Positions 11,815 to 23,560 of a DNA stretch of 64,000 nt are shown here, piece by piece (the first letter of the stretch is position 1; each line of letters starts with the position of its first letter). This DNA is from Diphasiastrum complanatum. Lineage: Eukaryota > Streptophyta > Lycopodiopsida > Lycopodiales > Lycopodiaceae. The translations under genes were made by a program, and so were the position numbers. The notes below the pieces were generated by a model that ran no database searches, had not been told where the DNA came from, and saw only the letters and a program-made list of their open reading frames with translations. The stretch covers positions 43,716,815 to 43,780,814 of the forward strand of contig CM055111.1 in assembly GCA_029204225.1 (NCBI GenBank). Direction: 5' to 3'.

Positions 11815-12638
11815 TAAGGCAAAGTATGATGCTGAAGGAAGGCTAAATCGGTACAAAGCCAGGCTGGTTGCCAAAGGCTATTCCCAGATTCCAGATCTGG
11901 ACTATTCCGAGACCTTCAGCCCAGTGTCAAGCATGCTTCGATCCGGCTATTACTCTCCTTTGCAACTGCAACAGATCTTGAAGTCCATCAAACGGATTTC
12001 CAAACTGCTTTCCTCAATGAGACCATTGAAGAGGAAATATTTATGTCACAGCCTAAAGGATACAAACTGAGAGGTAAGCAACACCTTGTGTGAAAAATTT
12101 ACAAGGCACTGTATGGGCCGAAACAGTCACCAACAAGAGCCTAATTCTAGAAAATAAGTGAATCTCTTATTGAGAATGGTTTTATTCCAAGATTAGCAGA
12201 TTCGAATGTCTACTTCAAATCTGTATCGGATTTCTTCATCATCATCACTCTCTATGTTGATGACACTCTATTATTCAGTAACAATCTGAATTTGATGAAG
12301 GACACCAAATGGATGTTGAGTACAAAATGACTGATATGGGTCCAGCCCACTATTGTCTCGGAATCGAAATTTTTTGAATTCGACCCATCCGACTGATATT
12401 CATCAGTCAGCAGAGATATCTCACAAATGTGTTGGAAAAATATGGAATGGCCAACTGCAAACCAAGATACTTTTCACTCTACCCTAGACTGAAGCTGTCA
12501 AAGGAACAATCTCCTCAAATCGATAAAGAGAAGAAGGAAATGAAGAAATATCCATTTCACTCTATCATCGGCTCACTAATGTATGCAATGATCTGCACTC
12601 GACCCGACCTTGCATATTCAATCAGTTCGCACTACTAG
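11815..12638 (+). pseudogene. Copia reverse transcriptase relic
   Basis: Scattered frames give the copia RT order: a segment coding for RYKARLVAKGYSQ-like residues (about 11850-11890), an AFLN(E) region near 12005, the YVDDTL catalytic motif near 12253-12270, then MTDMGPAHYCLGIEI and the RNase H approach (GSLMYAMICTRPDLAYSIS) ending at 12638. There are many stops and frameshifts. It is cut off before the RNase H domain proper. Related to 62985-64000 in type but much more decayed. Confidence 0.8.
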
Positions 12639-12849
12639 TTTCTATCAAATCCAGGGCTAGCCCATTGGAAAGCACTCACAAAAAATTGGAAGCAATTCAC
12701 ACTTAGAGATTCACAAAGATCTTACTAAGTTGTAAACTCAAAAAATGGACTCCTTCCTATTCTTGCACACTTGAATGGAGAAATTGCATGCAATTTGATG
12801 ACTTGGCCTTTGTCATTGAGGACCTCCTTGGAACTCTCATGTTTTGAGG
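12639..12849. other. Short noncoding junction DNA
   Basis: Contains the block resembling 10616-10690 (GGACTCCTTCCTATTCT near 12745). Possibly the edge of a copia LTR. No gene seen, and no gypsy 5' LTR where one would be expected for the element that follows. Confidence 0.35.
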
Positions 12850-13577
12850 TTGATCCTCAAGATCTTCCTCTCTTTGATGATCCTTCTCCAGCAAATCTGC
12901 AATACCGACGAACAATCTTCCACTTCCCATAAAGTATCTCACAAGCCTTTTGAAAGCAAAACCCTTGAAGGTACTGAAGCCTGGAAAGATTTACTACAAG
13001 CCAATGTCACTCTTCCATTCCATGTTCTTTGGAAGCATGATGAAAAATGGAAACACCAGATCCAATCCAATAACACCACCAGTCCTGACGAGTTGCCTGA
13101 AATGCCCTTACATCTAACCAATCCACTCAGCAAACGAGACAACATCAAAATCCCAGCTACCCATCACCAATCATGTGAAGTTTTAGCGGTACTCGATGGT
13201 TGCTCCGGTGTCAATATCATTTCCACATCCCTCATGATAGAATGGAATCTGAGAGACAAGCTGGCCAATCCCACTTGTCAGCTTCGGATGGCTGATCAAA
13301 GTGTGGTCCGACCTACCGGTTTCCTTCCACAAGTGCTGATCAAACTAGGAGGTCTCAAGTTTTCCTTTCGATCTAGTAGTACTTGATACTCCCAATAATG
13401 CCTATTCATATGAATTACTACTTGGTCGTCCATGGCTCACCAATGCACGAGTCGTTCATGACTGGAGCAAAGGCCGATTCACTTTTGGAAATCGTGATAG
13501 TGTCACCATTGATTCAATGGGCAAACTCAAACCTACACGCATCCTTGATCACCAACTCAGTGTCTGAACCATACTAG
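12850..13577 (+). pseudogene. Gypsy aspartic protease region
   Basis: After a low-complexity lead (EAWKDLLQANVTLPFHVLWKH), VLAVLDGCSGVNIIS matches the plant gypsy retropepsin active site, usually DGGSGVNI, here with a Cys in place of a Gly. ELLLGRPWLTNARVVHDWSK follows in another frame, the standard end of the domain. One frameshift lies near 13383. It is the first recognisable part of the element ending at 20080; its 5' LTR and gag are missing. Confidence 0.8.
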
Positions 13578-13689
13578 TCCAGCCACGAAAAAGGTCATTA
13601 TGTTAAATCTACTGATATCATAAACTGGAGTCATAGTCTAGCTACCATTGATTGTGTGAATGCCGATTATTGTGCTCAACATCAGGATA

Positions 13690-15417
13690 ATTGTACCTCT
13701 CCACTCCCGATCAATCACAACAATTACCTGATCTTGATACACCTATCATCAATATCAATTTTATTGTAATCCTTTCACACAATGATGAGTTACTAAATGT
13801 TGCGTGGCTACCTACTAATGAATCAAAAGATTTATTCGTCGAGACGAGAATGTCTTTCGAATTCAGAATTGCCCAGAAGATTTGGACATTTCTGATATTC
13901 AGATCCTCAATTACATGGAGGCACTTCCACTTAGGGCCTATCTGCAACACGCTTTTAAGGTGGAAGCGGTTGCCAAGGTTACAGTTGAAAAGCCTGAGAC
14001 AAAATTCTACCGTGCCAAATGCCCACACTATCCATGGGATCTCTACGAGGAGGAGACCATCTTTCAAATTGATGACGAGATCCTCCATGACGTACCACCC
14101 ATCCCTCATCCTTCCCGAATCCCTAACCTTCCTACCCTTGATCAAGGTGTCAATGATGATTTACTAGATGCCATCCTTTTCCAAGTTCACTCTACACCCG
14201 TATGGGCTAAGGAAATCATAGAATATTTAACTTCAGGGCGGATGGATCCTTCCTTTTCTGAACCTGAACAACATGCGTTGGTCCTCAAAACCAAACCTTA
14301 TACGTTAATTGCAGGACAACTCTACAAGCAAGGGTTAGATGGAATCATCCGACAATGTCTTACTGAAGGTGAAATACCCTCTGTAATTTCTCTCACTCAT
14401 GAAGGTTTTGGTGCAGACCATTTCTCTTCTGAAACGACTGCTAAGAAAATCCTCTTGGCCGATTTTTGGTGGCCAACACTCTTCAAGGATATGAACAATT
14501 ACACTAAGGCCTGTGATCTCTACCAACGCACAAAACGCTTTCAAAAGACCAACTACATGCCTTTACACCCTGTAAGCACTGAGCAACCTTTCCAGAAATG
14601 GGAGATTGATTATGTCGGACCTATTAGTCCCGCAGCTCGACACACACAATCTCGTTACATCATAGTAGCTACGGACTATTGCACCAAATGGGCTGAAGCA
14701 AGAGTTGTTCGCAATGCTGACGCTCGTTCTATCGCAAAATTTCTCTATGAACAGGTTATAGTTCGTTTCTGATGTCCTCTAGAGCTTATCAATGATAGGG
14801 GTACACATTTCCTTAACTCTATCATAGCAAATCTCCTTTCGAAAAATTTTGTGGTACATTGCAAAAGTTTTCCATACTATCCACGATCCAGGCGTAATCC
14901 ACCAATAAAATCCTATGTGACCAAAACCGTCGAATCCAGCCGATCTGATTGAGAACTCAAACTTCATGCTGCTCTTTGGGCTTATCGCACCACCCCGAAG
15001 AGAGCTACATGCTTAACCCCTTTCCAGCTAACATATGGCCAAGAAGTCGTTATGCTTGTAGAATTCCATATAACCTCCCTTCGAGTGGCTTGTAACCTTG
15101 AGCTTGATAATCAACAGACTCTAGCAAACATGTTATTCCATCTAGAACAACTATGCGAAACACGACGGATCGGCATCCATGCTCAACAAGTCCACAAACG
15201 TCAACAAAAAACATAGCATGATCGATCATTGAAACTTAGAGACTTCCAGGTTGGAGATAAGGTCTTGCTATACCAGGCCAAAGCCTTCAAAGACAAATTG
15301 AAAGGTCCTTACGTCATTAAAAAAAATCTTTGCCTCTGGATATGTACAACTCCAAATCCTTCAAGGCGATATATTCGACACTGTGGTCAATGGGAGCAAA
15401 CTAAGAAAGTACAATGA
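13690..15417 (+). pseudogene. Gypsy integrase with linker; RT and RNase H deleted
   Basis: A linker (EALPLRAYLQHAF, VAKVTVEKPETKF, FQIDDEILHDV) leads straight into the pre-integrase part: LIAGQLYKQGLDGIIRQCL, HEGF...HF and the Cys pair of a degraded H2C2 finger (CDLYQRTKRF; the second Cys is now Tyr). The core has the first Asp in WEIDYVGP and the second in LINDRGTHF. The region that should carry the catalytic Glu (GNGQ-E) is shortened and the Glu is gone. The C-terminal domain (DFQVGDKVLLYQAKAF) ends near 15417. The 0.6 kb between protease and this gene cannot hold RT and RNase H, so an internal deletion of over 1.5 kb is inferred. Several TGG-to-TGA/TAG stops. Confidence 0.85.
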
Positions 15418-16111
15418 ACCCTGTTTTATCTTGATATGTATTAGTTGTTTTCTTTCCTACTGTTCTTCTTTACTTTTCTTTATTGCCTGCGTGCCATTTT
15501 GACAAAATTTTTTTGCTGTGCTTTCTTGTTCAAACCATCAAGATACTATCAAATCAGGTATACAAATAGTCTTTTTCTGAGAAAACCACAAAAGCCATTA
15601 GCAGAAGATTTGTCTCACACCATCTCAAATAGAATTTGTCTGACCTCTTTTTTACAGTGCACGATTCATTTTTAGTCTCCACGAAATGTGTTTCAGAGAC
15701 AAACTTTCTAGAAATAGAAAAAGTTAATTTTTTTCATCAGATATCCACTACTAGAATTCGTAGACAATTTGCTGAAGCTTAAAATATCCCCACGATTTCT
15801 CTGTGATCTGTGCAAATTCTGATCAGACAAATTTTTGCACTATCAGACATATTTTCTATTTTGGCATAAAAAAATCACTTGCAAAAATTCGTCGACCCTC
15901 AGAACGTTGCCTCAAAATTCGCAACCATCACTACCAAATCGTGGACACTGAGGACGATTTGAGTAGATTTGCGAATTCCTGACAAAAAATGTCTATATAT
16001 AGACCTCCAAACTTCTCTCCACGAATTCATTTTAGATTCCTACTCTCGAGTTCATGCCAAAATTTCTCAAAATTTTCAAACTTACCAGAGCAATCTAAAA
16101 TCACTGCTACT
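15418..16111 (+). promoter_or_regulatory. Spacer between integrase and extra ORF, with TATA box
   Basis: No gene. It is AT-rich and ends with TATATATA at 15994-16001, about 110 bp before the ATG at 16112. Placement is the same as in the spacers at 6398-7154 and 42004-42819, but the AACCTTCG repeats are not evident here; shorter AAAATTCG motifs occur instead. Confidence 0.45.
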
Positions 16112-19100
16112 ATGGCCTCCTGTGATTCCTCGCTCTCTCTGCATCGCCATAAACCCCCTAGGCTAATTCAAGGGACATTTTTATGATTTGTATCAAGAAT
16201 TATGCTGAGTAGCTCATCCTGACCAAGGATATCCTCACAACCATTGGATTTGATCTGACTCACTTCCGTGACCAGCAGAGCAAGAGCATGATCCGAGCGG
16301 CCTACTCCACCTATTCGGATGAATTTCAGACTTTTAAGCTTACATCTAAGAGTGACAACTATACAATCATCAACGTCTCTCTTGAGCATCTATAGAGCAT
16401 TGGCTTCCCTAATCTCAGAGAGATGATCCATGGCAAGGGCACCAACTATGATGCCAAGTATATTACAAAGTTTTTGACAAAGGACGACAAAACTATTGCC
16501 CAAACCAACGTCGGGATCACCATACGCCTCATCACAGATCCCCATCTCCGAGCTGCCTCAGAACTCCTTGTCACCATGGTCGAGGTGCATGCTGCCAAGA
16601 TGGATCGCATACCACCGAGCGACCTCTTCTCTTTGACCCTCACCATGGACGATTCCACTCAAAACTACAAGTGGGATGAGAAGGTAGCAGAAAAGCTATG
16701 CGGGGCCTTGAAAGCTAGAAAACCAACTACCGAGTGTGGATATCTCCTCCACATGTTGGTCACCAAACAGTTGGGGTCTCGGGTGGCTGCTGCCATCAAA
16801 GAGCTTGATGATCTCTATCCAAGCACTAAGAAGCAAGCCACCCCCCGACCGACAGCAGAACCAGTTTCACCAGCACCACCCACTAAGAAGCATAAAGAGA
16901 AGGTGATCAGCACATAAGCCGATGTTTCTCATGACATTTTATCCAACGACATCGGGACTGAGAATGTTGAATCCGGAGGGAGTCTTAAACCCTCTCAAGT
17001 CCCAAAGGAGGTCCTAGTGCAGCAGGAGGCCTTACTCCACCAGGCCCAACAACGTAGACAAGCAGGAGCGGCAGCAGCAGGTAGCTCAGTGGCGGCAGAC
17101 ACTTCTGGTTTAGATCCTATGGGCATAATTTCGTCCACACATGCACCCTCCACAACCCCAACTCCCTCACTTGCTCTCACACTTCCACCACCACCTCCAC
17201 ACCATCACTCACTCTCAACACATGCTTCGATTCCACACTTTCACAAAAGCCCTCACCTATACAAATATCCACCCTACTTGGCTCTACAGTCAACGTAGAT
17301 GATTTTGCATTTTTCCATCAACCACCGTCACCACTAACCCACTCCACACATCTCCGCCATGCAGTATCTCCCCACCTCTTTCACCCATCATCCCTCAATC
17401 ACCTCCACCGGACTTTCATTCATCTCCATCTAACCCTATTCATGACTTTCTACCCTTTAACCCAATGCCATATCCTAACTATACACGCACCCTCCCTGAC
17501 ATTGGCCCTTGGGAGTAGTTACCCCTTGCAGCCCAAAAGGCGATATGGTTGGTGAATGAGCTCTAATACAATCTATTCGGCATCCTAGGGGGACAATATA
17601 CCATGCGGCAATTTGACGATGGCGCTATGGCGGACCTTCAGAAAGAAAAAACAAGGCTGGAAGTGGAAAACAAACATCAGCAGCTGCATATCTAAAATCT
17701 CACCAATTATAATCAACAACAGCAGCAGATGCTCCTCCACCTCCAGAACCATTTCCAACTGAAGGTATCCAACATGCAGAATACCATCGATAATATTGAA
17801 GTAGAAAGGGATGAGGCCGTAGCAGATGCACAAGCCGCACGTTCCGCTATGAAGGAACAGCTGGAATTGGTGGACTTGAACGACTTCGCACCACCAGCTA
17901 TTCTTGAGGGAACTCCCATTCCAGTGGTGGCTTATCAAATGCTGGCCCAAAAGTTGAAAGCCACGATGGAGTAGCATACAAAATTACAACAATCATACCT
18001 TGCTTCCGTCCAGGTCCTGAACCAGCACATTGCCACCCTAGAAGAATGGTTAAAGGCAGTTGTCCAGTTGACGCCGTCTGTTCATGCAGAGCACGCCCAG
18101 TTCCATGATTTCGGACACCACTTTGATGGACCAGATGGTGGAGATGGAGCAGGATTCCAACAGCCTCCTCCTGCTACTCAAGGCTCCTCCTTTCAAGGCC
18201 AACCCCTGGGGCAAGGAGCTCAAGCACCAACCAATCCATCAGGCTCTAGTGGTACCAGCTCCCAACATTATCTTTTTCCTTCCACCACTTCTAACCCTCT
18301 CGACACCACTAACCCACCATTTATTCAACGTCAATTTTCTCTCGAGTCACAAAGAATTGATGAAGCTAACCCTTCCCCTCCCCTCTCTCCTGACCCTGAT
18401 CCCCAAATTCAACATGAGATTGCCTCTGAAGCACCAACCATCTGGCACAGAATCACGCCCATAGAACCAAGCAAGGAGTTGCGCGCCTCTTAAGAGTTTG
18501 CCAAAAAATATCCAATGACAAAAGAGCGAGGTGGCTACATATTGCCAGATTTGGACCAGTCAAACACACAAAGAAATAGTCAAACTCCTGGATCCACAAC
18601 CTCTCTGGTGCCATCAGCTCTTCCTACAAAGTAAGACCTCCATGGCACGGTATATCAAAGCTCCCTCCTATATGTGCACAAATATTTATTACTATCCAGT
18701 AGCGAGGCGAGAACCGTTTCCTGCCACCAAGGTCAAGAATAAGATATTTTGGCCCAAGCTCACAGGCGTCGATACTGGCAACTTAGCCGAAGACATGGTC
18801 ACCAACTGCCGTGTATTCTACCAGAAGCACCATGGCAACCGTGATCGCGACGTTAGATATTTTGCGGACAATTGCAGCCTGGTAGCATTTCTGGCAGAAC
18901 TCAAGGGTTTTTGGGATTGAGGGCTACCCCCAATCGCCCTTAATATCAATAAACCACTGCGAACGCAAGAAGACCACATCAGCGTAGCAAGGCTCTATTA
19001 TCGTGCTGCACTAACTTCAGCCCTACACGTTGATATGGTGAAGCTCTGAAAAACCCACAACTTTTTATAGGGTATGCTCCATAATTACAAACCCATGCTC

Positions 19101-19236
19101 TTCTTGAACAAACTATGGTGGCAAATGATGGAGGGCATCGGCACTACAATCTACCACTCCCGACAGCAACAGTCTCGCCTCCAAGAAGCACAGAAGATAT
19201 AGGAAGAAAAGGCTTCGATTGGTGTGGGGCCACCAA
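16112..19236 (+). pseudogene. Extra 3' ORF of gypsy family, copy C
   Basis: The ATG at 16112 (MASCDSSLSLHRH) starts an N-terminal domain broken by one frameshift and a stop near 16394; the readable part includes LREMIHGKGTNYDAKYITKF and VEKLCGALKARK-like residues to 16917. A Pro/Ala/Gln-rich linker (16840-17290) follows. WLVNEL...GGQYTMRQFDDGAMADLQKEK then leads into a Gln-rich coiled coil (about 17640-18060) and SVHAEHAQFHDFGHHFD. The C-terminal domain (18740-19200) has MVTNCRVFYQKHHGN, RYFADNC and YYRAALTSALHVDMV and ends about 20 bp before the polypurine tract. It pairs with 2763-4272. No known catalytic motif or membrane segment. Stops at about 18919, 19047 and 19067 correspond to sense codons in the sister copy. 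Confidence 0.75.
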
Positions 19237-19240
19237 TCCA

Positions 19241-19256
19241 ATAAGGAGGGGGATAA
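19241..19256 (+). other. Polypurine tract
   Basis: ATAAGGAGGGGGATAA directly precedes the LTR start, identical to the tract at 4311-4326. Confidence 0.85.
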
Positions 19257-20080
19257 TGTTAGCATCTGTGCTAACACAGGAAAAAAATAAAAAAGAGAAA
19301 TTTGAAACTCCGTGGCATGTGTTTTGTAAGTCCACGTACGAGTGTTTGTTAATAACCTTCCGCCATGGCACGTGTTTGTAAGGCCATGAGTAGAAGCTTA
19401 AAAAATAATAAAATAGCTTAAACTTAGATTTAGAACTTAGACTTAGGAAACTTAAGATTAGAAATATTTTATCTTAAATTTTCTTAAGTTAAGAAACTTT
19501 GAAGTTCTAAATTCTAAGTTAGAAGTTCTAGAAAGGCTAGAAATAGATTAGTCCCATAAGTTAGTGGATACTTATGGAAGACCCTCCTTGTCATAAAAGG
19601 AGAAGTATTTGCCTTGTAAATAACAATTTTGAGATTAAGCTATCAAGTTCTCTATTTTTGAGATTATCTCTCTATTTCATTTGTGTTCCCTTTGGGAAGG
19701 TGCATAGCCTGAGGGAAGGTGCTCGGGCCTCCTCTTGCCTCCTTCTCATTGGTTTGTATTTTGGCATGTATTTTGTTGATTTATTATTAATTAGTCGCAA
19801 TCTTCCATTCTAATTCCCTTTGGGCGTTAATCAAGGATTTACTTTAATTCCCTTGCTAGTTGGGTAAGTCTTAGTAAGGTTTTGTATTTTGTCATCTGAG
19901 TTAGTTTCATTTCTATTTCAAGCACTAGTTGGGTAAGCCTTAGTGCTTCATCATTGTTTTCTACTTTCGCACTCCATCTGAAGCTTGGTAGAAACTTAGA
20001 AAGCAGACGATCCTCTCTATACTACACCACATCGTGAGTAGATCTAGCCAAACATTGACAAACAAGATTTACTTCCAACA
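19257..20080 (+). mobile_element. Gypsy-family 3' LTR, 824 bp (copy C)
   Basis: It begins TGTTAGCATC and ends ACTTCCAACA, the same ends as the LTR at 4327-5062. It has an extra ~90 bp near its start (a GTAAGTCCACGTACGAG / GTAAGGCCATGAG segment) not in the sister copy. The 74-bp block at 19682-19755 differs from its partner at one position. It abuts minus-strand copia gag at 20081, with CAAAA as the candidate target duplication. Confidence 0.85.
19851..19948 (+). repeat. Two covarying hairpins in the LTR
   Basis: 19851-19879 has stem CCTTgCTA with TAGtAAGG; 19920-19948 has stem AAGCACTA with TAGTGCTT. Both enclose GTTGGGTAAG(T/C)CT. Stems differ from those at 4818-4935 yet stay paired. Confidence 0.7.
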
Positions 20081-20582
20081 CAAAACTTTGAACAACATTG
20101 GTGAATTTATCTCCTAAAACATTGAGGATCACTTGTACAAGCTTACCATTTAGAATCTTCTCTCCACTAGAAACTATTTCTTTGTTGAGAGACTTGATCC
20201 TAAGCAAATATTCTTGTGCACTTTCATCACTTCTTCTCATACTTTGTAAGATTTGGTTTCTTAGCATAAGTACCCTTGAAGTGTTGTTGGATTCATATGT
20301 AGCTTTTAAAGAATCCCAATCTTCCTTGGCCGATGTGCAAGAGGCTATGTTCTTCAAGAGGTCGTCACTAACATTCATTTTGATGCTATGAAGTGCTAGT
20401 ATTGCCTTCTGCTTGTATCTAACCAATTCTTGTCCTCCAAGAGGCTCATCCTCTTCTTCTAGGACAATATCAAAGAGGTCTTGGAGCACTAAGAGTAACT
20501 CCATCCTCACTTTCCATATTGAGTAGTTTGTAGAATTTAACCTCTCACTAGATCCAAGAAGGAATCCACCAATGGTTCCCAT
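20081..20582 (-). pseudogene. Copia gag, N-terminal part (minus strand)
   Basis: Read from 20582 down, MGTIGGFLLGSSERL precedes STNYSIWKVRMELLLVLQDL, the copia gag (UBN2) core, then SAKEDWDSLKATYESNN and LRNQILQSMRRSDESAQEYL, up to VQSF at the gypsy LTR edge. The frame is uninterrupted for about 165 codons, unusually well kept for this window. The rest of the protein was separated by insertion of the gypsy LTR at 20080; the other half is not next to the element's left side. Confidence 0.85.
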
Positions 20583-21229
20583 CTCCCTAATGACTTGTAC
20601 TAATGATGTACTTGTTGGCCCTCCCTAAGCTCTTTTCCAAAATTTGCCTCACTAGCAACTCACTTGATGTTCACAAAGACACAAGTGGAAAGATCCCCCT
20701 GATCTTGATTCACAAGAACTTTTTAAAAAGGATTCTACAAAACAATGCTCAAGAAAATTGGTTGATTTGAACCTAGAAAGTCACAAAGGTTTCACTTGTC
20801 TTGATTACCTAAAATTCAACTTCTAGCCCACTCAATGGACTTCTAGCCACAGTTCTTACACTCCTTCCCAAAGATGAAATGAAGATTAGATGAGAATATT
20901 TTATCAAAGACTTATCAAATCAAGTCAATTTTGACTATTTTTGGACAAGAAATGGCTAAAAACTTGAATCTTCTTCTTGATGGTTTATCCAGACCTGTAA
21001 ATCACTTGAAGAGGTCTCAATCCCAGCTTGAATTAATTGGATTTAATGATACTATGTCAAATCCAATCAATGGCATGCAAACATTGATGCTTTCTCCTAG
21101 ATCTAGCATAAAAAAACTCATCAACATCAACCTCTATGATTTTTTATGGATCTTAGCAAAAATGGAAGTTATTTTTGGGTGTAGACCTGTCCACACATGT
21201 GAACAATATGGAATTAGACTCTGATCAAG
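20583..21229. other. Copia leader or LTR debris and junction
   Basis: Upstream (on the minus strand) of the gag start at 20582. There are no supported coding regions. A minus-strand GCTTAGGGAGGGCC segment near 20620 may be translated leader. The boundary with the chromovirus to the right is not sharp. Confidence 0.35.
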
Positions 21230-22574
21230 TTTTATCGACTATTGGAGCTGTTCTCTTACAGGAGGGTCAGCCCGTTGCCTTTGAGAGTAAGAAACTAACC
21301 AATGCTCAGGTCAGGTACAACACTCAGGAAAAAGAGCATTTTGCTGTGCTTTGAAATCATGGAGGCATTACGTGTACGGTAATAAATTCGTGGTTAATAT
21401 GATTCATCAACCTTTAAATTATTTCTGTAATCAGAATGATTTGCGAGGTCGTAATGGGCAGAACTCATGCAAGAATTTGACTTTGAAGTGCGGTATATCA
21501 GGGGCTCATCTAATCAGGTGACTGATGCACTTAGTCAAATTGGTGAAGTGAACAAACTTTCCCTAACTGAGATCAGTACAAACTTTTATCTCTCCCTGAG
21601 AGGTCTTTATGAGAAAGACCCACGTTTTGGACCAATCTGGAATAGGGTTCTAGCAGTTTCATCAAGCGGGACTGATGATCATGGTGATCAGTCTGGGGGG
21701 AAGGATGTAAAGGGTACCGATGACTTCTCTATCCGTAATGGACTTTTGTTCAGGAAAGGGAAGGATTGTGTGCCTGATATGGATGTTGATAAAAATAAAA
21801 TTCTTTATGAATGTCATGACTCACTATGCGAAGGACATCCCAGCATACATCGTACATTAGATTTGCTATGAAGGGATTTTTATTGGCCAAAACTCAAGCC
21901 CTTTTTAGAATCTTATGTGGTCAAGTGTGACCAATGCCAATTGAATAAAGCTGAACGTCATAAGACTGGCGGTTTGTTGCATCCATTGGATATTCCTGAT
22001 AAGAGATGGGACAATATTTCCATGAATTTCGTGGTTGGGTTACCGTGGACAAATAAACAACATGATGCAATTTGGGTTGTGGTCGACCGTCTTACCTCCG
22101 GTAAAGACCACCGCGAAGGCTTTTGATTTAGCTCAAATATTTGTAGAGCATTTGTTTAGGCTTTATGGATTACCAAGTGATATTGTGAGCAATCGCAATC
22201 CGAAGTTCACTGGTCACTTTTGGTCGGCCGTGTTTGCTAAACTAGAGACGACACCGAGCTTGGGTTCTTCTGATCATCCTGAGACAGATGGACAGACGGA
22301 AAGAACAAATCAGACGATGGAACAAATGCTTCGGGCATATGTTTCTAGACGACAATCTGATTGGGAGAAGTATCTTCCATTGATCGAGTTTGCCTATAAT
22401 AGTAGTAAGCATTCGGCTACCAGTTATAGCCCGTTTATGCTTATGTATAGTTTTGAGCCTAGGTCACCAATTGCGGTTGAGACTCGGATGATCAAGTTTC
22501 AGAAAGTAGCGGATTTCCTACATGATATGCAGGAAATGCTGCGGATTGCACATGAAAATGTCCAGAGTGCCTAG
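21230..22574 (+). pseudogene. Chromovirus (gypsy) RNase H end and integrase
   Basis: Frames read IGAVLLQEGQPVAFESKKLT and YNTQEKEHFAV (RNase H), then MQEFDFEVRYIRGSSNQVTD and ALS. An integrase zinc finger follows (CHDSLCEGHPSIH ... CDQCQLNKAERHK). The core shows SMNFVVGLPWTNK and VVVDRLT. The first catalytic Asp, normally SMDF, is Asn, and the second motif reads VSNRNPKF instead of SDRDP; the Glu motif (DGQTERTNQTME) is kept. Frameshifts at about 21345, 21870 and 22120. RT and protease are missing to the left. Confidence 0.9.
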
Positions 22575-23001
22575 GATAGGGACCGACATTATGCAAATAT
22601 GAAAAAGATTACTGAGAGACTTCCAAGTGAGAGAATGAATATATTTGAGAATTTCGAAGGATTCAAGTGTAATGCATACCGGCAAGTATTATAAGTTGTC
22701 CCCTAGATATAGAGGATCATTTAAAATCTTGAAAAAGATCGGATCCTTAGCTTACCGATTGGAACTCCCGGAAGGATCGCAAGTGCATCCCGTATTTCAC
22801 GTTAGTCATCTCAAAAAGAGTCTACGTGAAGGAGAGCATCTTGGATCTGGAGATCAGTTGGACCTGTTGGATGAATCATCGGGTGTATCTCGTCTTGAAC
22901 TCGAAAAGGTCTTGGATACAAGAACTAAACGATTGAGAAATCGTATAGTTACCGAGCATCTGGTTCGATGGAGGGGATGTACAGACGATGACGATTCCTA
23001 G
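22575..23001 (+). pseudogene. Chromovirus integrase C-terminus with chromodomain
   Basis: LSPRYRGSFKILKKIGSLAY and VHPVFHVSHLKKSL are the integrase GPY/F-type C-terminal module. The tail (about 22905-23000) reads LEKVLDTRTKRLRN and EHLVRWRGCTDDDDS, an integrase chromodomain, normally ending with an SWE-type motif; here a TAG replaces the Trp codon. Chromodomains are thought to guide integration into heterochromatin in this gypsy branch. Frameshift near 22574-22650. Confidence 0.85.
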
Positions 23002-23063
23002 GGACAAGAAGGAAGCTTAAGAAGGAGGTTTCTTGGTTTTAAGTTTTGAGGACAAAACTTGAA

Positions 23064-23560
23064 TAAGGGGGGAAGAATGTCATGCCCATGAGTCTCGGGT
23101 AGCGTGTCCATGCTAGGGACCGGTAGACCAACAACCCGTAAGTTAATTGTGACTATAAGAGAATTGGGGCCCTTATGTGTACATGGTCATAATTAATGGT
23201 TGTAGGCCTAAACACATGGTGGTGGAGTTGGTATGGGTCTATCAGTGAGTCATTAGGGAACTGGATGTCGTGGCCCAGATAGGCTGCAGAGGTGTCCAGT
23301 GAGGTGTCACAATGCACTACTAGTGGTGCATGGGCCTTGGAGGGTATAAGTATATCTGCTGGGCTCTCACTAGTGTATGCTTGATTTTGTGATTAGTAGC
23401 TACATGCTGCTGGTGTGACTCCTCTTTCCATGACTCTGATTAATCCATAGCTTGGGGGCTAGATTCGTTTGTTCTAGGTTTGTTTGCGTTGGTTTATCCA
23501 CCACCTGTTCCCTTGTTGTTGCTTTGTATGGTATGCTTAGGCTTGAATCCTGTAGTGAAG
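23064..23560 (+). mobile_element. Polypurine tract and chromovirus 3' LTR (right end uncertain)
   Basis: TAAGGGGGGAAGAA (23064-23077) precedes TGTCATGCCCATGAG, the usual beginning of Tekay/Del-like chromovirus LTRs. The body has low ORF content and a GGTATAAGTATA segment near 23344 that could be the TATA region. I could not place the right edge from the sequence. Confidence 0.6.
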
